DNA from: an uncultured Pseudomonadota bacterium
GTDB taxonomy: Bacteria; Pseudomonadota; Alphaproteobacteria; Rs-D84
DNA: 11,555 nt
Direction: 5' to 3'
NCBI GenBank assembly: GCA_945483255.1
Contig: CALYRP010000014.1
Location: 1-11,555, forward strand
The notes beneath the pieces were generated by a model. It worked only from the letters and a program-made list of their open reading frames with translations, was not told the DNA's origin and did no database searches. Both the position numbers and the translations under genes were made by a program. Numbering within the stretch: the stretch's first letter is position 1; the number at the start of each line of letters is the position of its first letter. This document shows positions 6,322 to 11,555 of this stretch, piece by piece.

Positions 6322-7590
6322 ATGCATGTAAATGAATTAAAGACAAAGTCTCCTCAACAATTGTTGAAGATGGCTGAAGATATGGGGATTGAAAATCCAT
6401 CCCAATTAAATGTTCAACAACTTCGTTTCGCGGTTATGCGTGTTTATGCTGCCGATAAATCAATCGTTTTGATTGGTGATGGCGTTTTAGAACGTATGCC
6501 AGATGGTTTTGGTTTCTTGCGTGCCCCGGAAAGTAATTATCTGGCTGGACCAGACGATTTATATGTTTCGCCAAATTTAATAAAGAAATATGGTCTTAAA
6601 ACTGGTGATTACATCGAAGGCCAAATTCAGGCCCCACAAAACGAATCGGAACGTTATTTTGCGTTGGAAACAATAGAACGCGTTAATGGGGATGACCCAG
6701 AAAAATTGCGTCATCGTATTTCGTTTGATGATATGACACCACTTTATCCGGATGAAAAATTAAAAATGGAAGTCGAAGATGATTCAGACAAAGGTCGTAA
6801 TTTGTCCGCGCGCGTTATTGATTTAATTGCGCCTACGGGGAAAGGGCAACGTTCTCTTATTGTGGCGCCACCAAGAACTGGTAAAACAATTATGTTGCAA
6901 AACATTGCACATTCAATCGCAACAAATTATCCAGATGTGAAATTAATCGTTCTTTTGATTGACGAACGTCCAGAAGAAGTTACGGATATGCAACGCAGTG
7001 TTCGTGGCGAAGTTATTTCTTCAACTTTTGATGAACCAGCAACACGTCATATCCAGGTTGCAGAAATGGTAATTGAAAAAGCCAAGCGTTTGGTCGAAGC
7101 AGGTCAAGATGTTGTTATTTTGTTAGATTCTATTACACGTTTAGGGCGCGCATATAACACCGTTGTCCCATCCAGTGGAAAGGTTTTGACTGGTGGTGTT
7201 GATGCATATGCATTACAACGACCAAAACGTTTCTTTGGTGCTGCACGTAATATCGAAGGTGGCGGTTCTTTAACAATTATCGCGACAGCTTTGATTGATA
7301 CAGGATCAAAGATGGATGAAGTTGTTTTTGAAGAATTCAAAGGAACCGGGAACAGTGAAATTATTTTGGACAGAAAATTATCTGATAAACGTGTGTATCC
7401 TGCGATTGACATTACAAAATCAGGAACCCGCAAAGAAGATTTATTGGTATCCAAAGATACATTGTCAAAAATGTATGTTTTGCGTCGTATAATAAATCCA
7501 ATGGGGACATTGGAAGCAATGGAATTCTTGTTGGATAAATTAAGATTGACCAAGACAAATGAAGATTTCTTTAATTCAATGAATCAGTAA
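6322..7590 (+). CDS. rho: Transcription termination factor Rho
   Basis: Rho is the hexameric RNA helicase/ATPase that ends transcription at untranslated C-rich RNA. The 422-aa protein is close to the usual 419 aa. In order: N-terminal helical Rho_N domain (1-45); cold-shock-like RNA-binding domain with the RNP1-type DGFGFLR (61-67); ATPase domain with Walker A APPRTGKT (182-189), LIDERPEEV (212-220) and LLDSITRLGRAYN (267-279); Q-loop region with GGVDAYALQRPKRFFGAARN (291-310); and R-loop region SKMDEVVFEEFKGTGN (329-344). E. coli has PPKAGKT at the P-loop, whereas PPRTGKT is frequent in alphaproteobacteria. No catalytic residue is missing. The ATG has AAGG 7 nt upstream. The gene has its own promoter and a strong terminator. 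Confidence 0.98.
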   Translation: MHVNELKTKSPQQLLKMAEDMGIENPSQLNVQQLRFAVMRVYAADKSIVLIGDGVLERMPDGFGFLRAPESNYLAGPDDLYVSPNLIKKYGLKTGDYIEGQIQAPQNESERYFALETIERVNGDDPEKLRHRISFDDMTPLYPDEKLKMEVEDDSDKGRNLSARVIDLIAPTGKGQRSLIVAPPRTGKTIMLQNIAHSIATNYPDVKLIVLLIDERPEEVTDMQRSVRGEVISSTFDEPATRHIQVAEMVIEKAKRLVEAGQDVVILLDSITRLGRAYNTVVPSSGKVLTGGVDAYALQRPKRFFGAARNIEGGGSLTIIATALIDTGSKMDEVVFEEFKGTGNSEIILDRKLSDKRVYPAIDITKSGTRKEDLLVSKDTLSKMYVLRRIINPMGTLEAMEFLLDKLRLTKTNEDFFNSMNQ

Positions 7591-7618
7591 AAAAATCCGC
7601 CAATATGGCGGATTTTTT
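7591..7618 (+). terminator. Intrinsic terminator of rho
   Basis: It begins immediately after the rho stop codon. The stem AAAAATCCGCC/GGCGGATTTTT (7591-7601 with 7607-7617) encloses an AATAT loop, and the 3' arm ends in six T residues. Confidence 0.92.
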
Positions 7619-7634
7619 AAGGGGTATTTTATAA

Positions 7635-7862
7635 ATGATAAAAATGTATTTTTTTATATTAACAGGTGCATTTTGCACCGTTTTTTATTTTTATGGGATA
7701 AATGTTGGAAAATCAAAATGTGAAAAACAGCATTATCAAGAACAAATAATTTTAACAAACAATAATACACAACAACAAAGGAATTTAAATGAAACTGTTT
7801 ATAAGACTGGGGCTGTTGATATTCGTCGCATCTTGCGCGATAAATACACAATCAAAGAATAG
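7635..7862 (+). CDS. Small single-TM protein, candidate i-spanin (Rz-like)
   Basis: This 75-aa protein has an N-terminal membrane segment (about 4-22) without an obvious cleavage site. A short exported hydrophilic domain follows that is rich in Gln, Asn and Glu (29-55) and ends with DIRRILRDKYTIKE. This is the layout of small phage Rz-like inner-membrane spanins, although lambda Rz is about twice as long. The main support is context: a lipoprotein gene starts inside it in the +1 frame, as Rz1 does in lambda Rz. AAGGGG lies 10 nt before the ATG; Met4 (7644) is an alternative start. It begins only 16 nt after the rho terminator, with no room for its own promoter, so expression would need read-through or a promoter inside rho. 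The membrane gene call is fairly sure; the spanin role is inference. Confidence 0.7.
   Translation: MIKMYFFILTGAFCTVFYFYGINVGKSKCEKQHYQEQIILTNNNTQQQRNLNETVYKTGAVDIRRILRDKYTIKE
7777..7782 (+). promoter_or_regulatory. Internal Shine-Dalgarno for the overlapping lipoprotein gene
   Basis: AAAGGA lies 6 nt before the ATG at 7789, inside the coding sequence of the preceding gene. It is the main evidence that the overlapping frame is really translated from that ATG. Confidence 0.75.
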
Positions 7863-7974
7863 GGTGCTTTGTGATTGTGAAATTATATATGGACGTGAAC
7901 AAGATTGGGAAAAAATCAGCGATGATTTGGCGCGTAATATTTATAAACATAATTTAAAATGTGAAAATAATTAA
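7789..7974 (+). CDS. Small lipoprotein overlapping the preceding gene, candidate o-spanin (Rz1-like)
   Basis: This 61-aa frame overlaps the 3' 74 nt of the single-TM gene in the +1 frame. It begins MKLFIRLGLLIFVASC, a textbook short lipoprotein signal peptide with lipobox VASC and lipidated Cys16. The mature part is about 46 aa, close in size to lambda Rz1. It holds three more cysteines (28, 30, 58) and is not Pro-rich, unlike many o-spanins. AAAGGA at 6-nt spacing supports the start. With the partner it would form the inner/outer-membrane pair that fuses membranes at lysis, or a cellular pair with a related envelope role. Its stop overlaps the convergent arginase-family gene by 4 nt. The lipoprotein call is good; function is inferred from architecture only. 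Confidence 0.7.
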   Translation: MKLFIRLGLLIFVASCAINTQSKNRVLCDCEIIYGREQDWEKISDDLARNIYKHNLKCENN

Positions 7975-8816
7975 TCAAACGACCTTGCAACAATATTAAT
8001 TAATTCGCGTACAATATCTTCAGATTGTTTGTCGCCAGATACAGCGTATTCTACGAATTCAAAATTGATTGCATCAATAAATTCGTTTACAAATGCACGT
8101 GCAAAATCAAGTGATAAACCATTTGATTCTGGGACCCAAACATCCTTGAAATATTTTGCATCAATACCATCAAAATCGAAAGAAACAACAAATTTTTTAT
8201 TTCCAATACGATTGCGAACTTCTTTGAATGCGTTTGTCCAATCGTCTTTTGTTTGAAGTTGCGTGGGTGTTCTGTAAAAAATATTATTATCTTTGACATA
8301 TTTTATTTCAGATGGTTCAAACGAACGCGAACCAAAATAAAAAAGATTTTCGTGTTTTAATACAGGTTTCTTTTTTGGTAAATCAAGCCATCTTTTGTCG
8401 CCTTCGCCCAAAAGATGTCGTACATTTGTTCCGTGTGGTGCGCCGGATGCTTCTGCTTTTGATGATTCTGGGGTATGAATGTCAAGATGGGCATCAAAGT
8501 AAACCAGGCAAATATCTTCGTTTGGATATTGATCTGCGATTGCTGCAAAATGCGAAAAATTTACACTGTGGTCGCCACCAACAAAAATATGTTTTTCACA
8601 TGGTGTGTTTGGATATATTAATTTATGCATGTTGTATGCATCGCCAAATCTATCAGCCATACATTCTGCATCGCTGATTTCTTGTGGTGTTAACATTTTC
8701 CAATCGGCGTTTGGGAACATTTTTTGAATCGCATCAGGTGCCAATGCGGGACCTGTGTTATTTAATATTTTTGCAGTCGCGCCACGACTATATTTTGCGC
8801 CTATAAATTTAATCAT
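7971..8816 (-). CDS. Arginase/agmatinase (ureohydrolase) family protein
   Basis: This 281-aa protein has the full binuclear-manganese signature of ureohydrolases: H83 in GGDHS, D108, H110 and D112 in FDAHLD, and D214/D216 in SFDFDGID. The segment ASGAPHGTNVRHLL (with H128) aligns with arginase 'ASGNLHG', and SFDFDGID is nearer arginase SFDVDGLD than agmatinase. The usual Pro after the last Asp is Ala here. Likely reaction: hydrolysis of a guanidino substrate to urea, arginine being the best guess; agmatine or formiminoglutamate remain possible. The start overlaps the upstream stop as ATGA, with GGAGAG 6 nt before the ATG, so translation is coupled to the Cys-rich secreted protein. It is the last gene of a four-gene operon. 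Confidence 0.9.
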   Translation of the reverse strand: MIKFIGAKYSRGATAKILNNTGPALAPDAIQKMFPNADWKMLTPQEISDAECMADRFGDAYNMHKLIYPNTPCEKHIFVGGDHSVNFSHFAAIADQYPNEDICLVYFDAHLDIHTPESSKAEASGAPHGTNVRHLLGEGDKRWLDLPKKKPVLKHENLFYFGSRSFEPSEIKYVKDNNIFYRTPTQLQTKDDWTNAFKEVRNRIGNKKFVVSFDFDGIDAKYFKDVWVPESNGLSLDFARAFVNEFIDAINFEFVEYAVSGDKQSEDIVRELINIVARSFD

Positions 8817-9718
8817 TTGTAACTCTCCACAACACTTTCTGCAGCAGATTGGATTTTTTGCAGACTTTTTTCATATGTATCACAATCGCGGGCAATTTCA
8901 GATTTATATGCATCACGTAAATTAGATGCCATATAATAACATCCGCGTAAATGTTGAACACAATATTGATGTCCTGTATTAAACGCATTTTGACCACGAA
9001 CGCGACTTTGTGTGTCAGCCCATTCAATATTAAGTGCGTTATCTATGTTAACCCATGGATTATCATTTGTTTGTATGCCAACAGTTTTATCCCAATATTC
9101 TTTGATTTCATCGCTGGTTGTGGATGTCCCGTATTGTAATTTGATAATTTGTTGAATCAATTCATCGATTTTATTTTGATATTTTGAATCGATTTGTGCC
9201 AGTTTTGCACTGCAATAACAGCGGTTATACGCAGTATCTTCACGTTCACAATAACCTTCCATACATTCTTTGTAATCGGCCAAACATCTTTGTGAAGAAA
9301 TTTTTTCGTTTGATGCCACATTAACAGTTGTTGTTTGTGCGTTGGTTGCGGTCCGAACAGATGTTGCCATACGTGGCACAGAATTTGATGTATTGCGCAT
9401 AGTTGATTGACCGGTTGCCGCACGTGCGTTGTTGTTTGTTCTTTGAACGACACGACGCGGTTGTGTTGATACAGGGACAGTTTTTTGTTGTGTCGTTGCG
9501 CGTGCATTTTGTGGGCGTTGAACAACGGCGCGACGCGCAGATGCAGCATTTTTAGTATTTGTGTTTTGTGTGTTGGCTTTTGTGTTATTTAATACATATG
9601 GATAAGTATCATTATGCGAAGTAATTGTATTAAACCTTTTTGATATATAACCATCCACTGCAAATGAATTTGCACACACACAAGCAGATAAAAGAAAAAC
9701 GAAAATTCCTTTCTTCAT
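8813..9718 (-). CDS. Secreted Cys-rich protein with R/T/N/Q-rich linker, unknown function
   Basis: I chose the ATG at 9718 because it begins a clean signal peptide (MKKGIFVFLLSACVCANSFA, cleavage near 20). An in-frame TTG at 9754 would add 12 residues before it and hide the signal. The mature region starts with a low-complexity, basic, Thr/Asn/Gln/Arg-rich segment (about 45-140), probably disordered, containing an imperfect internal duplication. A Cys-rich part follows: C145, 152, 157, 167 and 169, including RCYCSAKLAQ. Then come a helical stretch (172-195) and C253, 260 and 279. Eight mature cysteines fit four disulfides. I do not recognise the family. It lies 45 nt after the Nudix gene and overlaps the arginase-family gene by 4 nt. 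It has no strong Shine-Dalgarno, so it may depend on upstream translation. Confidence 0.85.
   Translation of the reverse strand: MKKGIFVFLLSACVCANSFAVDGYISKRFNTITSHNDTYPYVLNNTKANTQNTNTKNAASARRAVVQRPQNARATTQQKTVPVSTQPRRVVQRTNNNARAATGQSTMRNTSNSVPRMATSVRTATNAQTTTVNVASNEKISSQRCLADYKECMEGYCEREDTAYNRCYCSAKLAQIDSKYQNKIDELIQQIIKLQYGTSTTSDEIKEYWDKTVGIQTNDNPWVNIDNALNIEWADTQSRVRGQNAFNTGHQYCVQHLRGCYYMASNLRDAYKSEIARDCDTYEKSLQKIQSAAESVVESYK
9407..9538 (-). repeat. Imperfect protein-level duplication in the linker of the Cys-rich protein
   Basis: Residues 61-78 (ARRAVVQRPQNARATTQQ) and 87-104 (PRRVVQRTNNNARAATGQ) align as two related units: both have RR, VVQR and NARA/T followed by Q. The units correspond to 9538-9485 and 9460-9407 on the minus strand. 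Confidence 0.55.
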
Positions 9719-9763
9719 ATTGTGTATTGTAATTTCTTTAGCAAATTTATACAAGTATATTTT

Positions 9764-10186
9764 TTATAATGTTTTTTGTTTAAGCAAATTCTGTGCGCTT
9801 AAAAATAAAGGGCTTGGTAATTTGTTTAAATCAAACCATTGCCATGTTTCGCATTTGTTTTTTTCTTTGACTGTGATTGCGTTTGCCAATCCAGCATCGA
9901 TTTTTGTGCGACAATGGACGGTTACATAATGTTTTTCTTCGCCATAGAATATATCGTTTGTTGTGGCAAATGGTTCAATTGTCCCAAGTGGAATTCTTAA
10001 TCCCGTTTCTTCGAATAATTCACGTGATGCGCACAATTGGATGCTTTCTCCAAATTCCAGATGACCGCCCGGGGGTGCCCATGTGCCAGTTCCGTGTTTA
10101 GATAAACGTTTGCCCAATAAAACTTTACCTTGGTCGTTTAAAACCCACAAACCAACACCAACGCGAACAATTCTATTTTCTGACAT
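9764..10186 (-). CDS. Nudix hydrolase, NUDT15/MutT-like
   Basis: The 140-aa protein carries a complete Nudix box: G41-x5-E47-x7-R55-E56-x2-E59-E60-x-G62, in the setting WAPPGGHLEFGES...ASRELFEETGL. The later 'KHYVTVH' and 'CETWQWFDLNKLPSPLF' segments closely match the NUDT15-type nucleotide diphosphatases, which hydrolyse modified or surplus (d)NTPs to NMPs and pyrophosphate. The metal-binding glutamates E59/E60 are intact. A role in nucleotide-pool cleaning is plausible, but the substrate cannot be read from the sequence. It starts 2 nt after the upstream gene's stop, with AAGAGA before the ATG, so the two are cotranscribed. Confidence 0.92.
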   Translation of the reverse strand: MSENRIVRVGVGLWVLNDQGKVLLGKRLSKHGTGTWAPPGGHLEFGESIQLCASRELFEETGLRIPLGTIEPFATTNDIFYGEEKHYVTVHCRTKIDAGLANAITVKEKNKCETWQWFDLNKLPSPLFLSAQNLLKQKTL

Positions 10187-10188
10187 TT

Positions 10189-10551
10189 TTATCTCTTTTT
10201 ATTATGAAAATATTGTTTTTCAAATCGTGATAATTTTAAACCACCATTAACAAATAATTTTTTTAATGCAGACATGCGAACAAATTGATGTTCCAGATTA
10301 TCAATAATTTTCTTTTGCGGCGAATATTGATAATCTAATTCTAATATGTACTGTGTCATTGCAAATCCAGACATATTTTCATAATGATTGCGAATATCGG
10401 TAATACCCGCAGCCCTTAATGTGTCCAGTATTTGTTTTGGTGTCAATCTGGTATCGAATTCCAGTTTTACAAAATTAGCATCGTGTTTTATATCAACAAG
10501 CGCCGCAGCCAAAACAGTCATTTGTTCGCCAGTTAAATCTTGTTTAGCCAT
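10189..10551 (-). CDS. Conserved-looking hypothetical protein, 120 aa
   Basis: I do not recognise this protein. It is soluble-looking, with no signal peptide, membrane segment or cysteine. It appears mixed alpha/beta: helix (7-22), strand (26-33 VKLEFDT), helix (36-48 TPKQILDTLRAAG), a short Tyr/Asn/His segment, strand (66-75), and a helical, basic C-terminal half ending HNKKR. It is the first gene of the operon. GGGGT lies about 8 nt before the ATG, and an extended -10 promoter lies 35 nt upstream. It sits 2 nt before the Nudix gene, so a link to that enzyme is possible but unproven. Confidence 0.8.
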   Translation of the reverse strand: MAKQDLTGEQMTVLAAALVDIKHDANFVKLEFDTRLTPKQILDTLRAAGITDIRNHYENMSGFAMTQYILELDYQYSPQKKIIDNLEHQFVRMSALKKLFVNGGLKLSRFEKQYFHNKKR

Positions 10552-10585
10552 TTGTTTTTACCCCATTTTTATTTGTTGTGGGGAA

Positions 10586-10613
10586 ATTGTAGCATCGTAT
10601 TTACAAAAGTGAA
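10586..10613 (-). promoter_or_regulatory. Extended -10 promoter for the four-gene operon
   Basis: Read on the minus strand: TTCACT (-35, 10613-10608), a 16-nt spacer, and TGC followed by TACAAT (-10, 10591-10586). TACAAT matches the consensus at five of six positions, and TGC fits an extended -10. The leader to the ATG at 10551 is about 28 nt. Confidence 0.65.
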
Positions 10614-10634
10614 GAAATTTTTAATACAACTTGT

Positions 10635-11543
10635 TTATTGTATAAAATACCACCACCATTTCATAAATTTAGGCATTCTGTGAAATCTTGCCATTGCACC
10701 GGCGATATTTTTCTTTAAAAATATGTCGTTAAGCGGCACCAGTTTATCGTTGTGATACCAACGTTTGGCCCATAAAAATTCAACGGCAGCCAAATCTTTT
10801 ATTCGCGCAGTATCAACTTTTATCCCAGTTATTCGTTTGTATTCGCGACAAAATGTCCTGTATAAACCGGGCCCCGCCATTAAATATATTAAAATCATAT
10901 CACGCCAGCGTTCGTATATACCCGCATTGCAGAAATCAAACACCCCGGAAATACAACCGTTTTCATCAACAACGGAATTTGGCCCCTTGATTCCAAGGTG
11001 GCATAAAACCATATCGCTGTCAGGTACATTTTTGTAAATTATCTTTGCATAATTTTTATGAAAAAAATCTATCTGATATTTATGCAGAAATTTTTCTATG
11101 TATGGTGAAACTTTTTTATATGGTATGTAAGTAAATTCATAGTTTTTTATATGTTTTGCCTTTTTGACCGCATCGGCAACATTTTTGCTGTGTAATTGTG
11201 CCATAAAGCGCGCCAAACTGATTGCCAGATTTCTTTGTTTGATTGGATGAAACATAAATTTATGCCAAGACCATTTATGTCCCGTTATCATTTTATGTTC
11301 AATCCATAATATTTCATCGTTATGAATGGTAATATTTGGTATATCAAAATCGATATATTTTTTGATGGCATTACATATAGATGCTTCGTGTAAATAAAGG
11401 GCTGCGTTATCTTTTTTATGCGGAACACGTATTACGCGATTACCAATCTTGAATGCAGTTGAATCAGACCCAGAACCAATAAATATGATTTCTTGGTTTG
11501 GAAATTGTTTTTGTAAAAATTTAAGAATTTTTTCTTGTTCCAT
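10635..11543 (-). CDS. Aminoglycoside phosphotransferase (APH)-fold protein, probable pseudokinase
   Basis: The 302-aa protein has the layout of the APH/choline-kinase superfamily: a Gly/Ser-rich loop (GSGSDSTAF, 23-31), R39 in VIRVPH where Lys or Arg is expected, E53 in the following helix, and the C-lobe segment SGVFDFCNAG (199-208) with the metal-binding D203. D215 corresponds to the usual 'DL/DM' aspartate. The catalytic loop, normally H-x-D-x4-N, reads HLGIKGPN (182-189): the Asp is Gly, encoded GGA. The protein may therefore be inactive or work differently. The substrate of any kinase activity is unknown, and I do not suggest antibiotic resistance. The C-terminus is basic and Trp-rich (KWWWYF). 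Only 12 nt precede the ATG in the window, so its promoter is not visible. Confidence 0.82.
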   Translation of the reverse strand: MEQEKILKFLQKQFPNQEIIFIGSGSDSTAFKIGNRVIRVPHKKDNAALYLHEASICNAIKKYIDFDIPNITIHNDEILWIEHKMITGHKWSWHKFMFHPIKQRNLAISLARFMAQLHSKNVADAVKKAKHIKNYEFTYIPYKKVSPYIEKFLHKYQIDFFHKNYAKIIYKNVPDSDMVLCHLGIKGPNSVVDENGCISGVFDFCNAGIYERWRDMILIYLMAGPGLYRTFCREYKRITGIKVDTARIKDLAAVEFLWAKRWYHNDKLVPLNDIFLKKNIAGAMARFHRMPKFMKWWWYFIQ

Positions 11544-11555
11544 GTTTCTTATTAT

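Noticed and set aside
5752..6327. 191-aa minus-strand frame across the end of the OmpA-like gene and the intergenic region
   Set aside because: It is antisense to the OmpA domain and the 47-aa gene. Its composition is Phe/Cys/Asn-rich as expected from an AT-rich shadow frame, and it has no recognisable domain.
7104..7553. 149-aa minus-strand frame inside rho
   Set aside because: It lies entirely antisense to conserved Rho ATPase motifs and shows no domain or start signals.
8312..8677. 121-aa plus-strand frame inside the arginase-family gene
   Set aside because: It is a shadow of a gene with intact catalytic motifs, and no known motif is visible in the translation.
9157..9549. 130-aa His/Val-rich minus-strand frame overlapping the Cys-rich gene
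   Set aside because: It is an alternative frame of the repetitive linker and Cys domain, with no start signal and no signal peptide. The secreted reading is better supported.
9719..9754. TTG start at 9754 for the Cys-rich protein
   Set aside because: It places 12 mostly polar residues before a well-formed signal peptide that begins at the ATG at 9718. There is no good Shine-Dalgarno before the TTG.
10635..11543. Aminoglycoside-resistance gene
   Set aside because: The APH fold is shared by many kinases of metabolites and cell-wall precursors, and the catalytic Asp is missing here. Nothing in the context points to resistance.

Overview
The window is AT-rich bacterial chromosome, densely packed on both strands. 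It codes for a Gram-negative envelope: LPS-export genes (lptC, lptB), an OmpA-type peptidoglycan-binding lipoprotein, an M23 murein endopeptidase and several secreted proteins. The Rho P-loop (APPRTGKT) and the N-terminal half of the OmpA lipoprotein look alphaproteobacterial. AT-richness, short intergenic gaps and several unrecognised Cys-containing secreted proteins would suit a host-associated or gut alphaproteobacterium, but that placement is inference.

Layout. 1-828 (+) is the C-terminal part of a MepM-like M23 peptidase, cut by the window edge. It converges, with a 2-nt gap, on a minus-strand operon (3527 to 831): lptC-lptB (ATGA overlap), eno, and a 68-aa two-TM protein resembling superinfection-immunity proteins. 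From 3618 (+) come a secreted six-cysteine protein of unknown function, a strong intrinsic terminator, and an OmpA-family lipoprotein with its own promoter. The 375-nt gap before rho holds an unlisted 47-aa gene with a near-consensus sigma70 promoter, a hairpin, and an exact-consensus promoter for rho. After the rho terminator lie two overlapping small genes: a single-TM protein, and a lipoprotein in the +1 frame with its own Shine-Dalgarno. This is the architecture of a phage Rz/Rz1 spanin pair.

The rest is on the minus strand. A four-gene operon (10551 to 7971) has a recognisable promoter at 10586-10613: unknown 120-aa protein, NUDT15-like Nudix hydrolase, secreted Cys-rich protein with an R/T/N/Q-rich linker, and an arginase-family enzyme (ATGA overlap with the gene before it). 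Upstream of it is an aminoglycoside-phosphotransferase-fold protein (11543 to 10635) that lacks the catalytic aspartate.

Most of the window is housekeeping: glycolysis, LPS transport, wall remodelling, transcription termination. The parts most worth a second look are the spanin-like pair behind rho, the strongly promoted 47-aa protein, the apparent pseudokinase, and the lptC-lptB junction without lptA. I saw no tRNA, rRNA, CRISPR array, transposase or insertion sequence.
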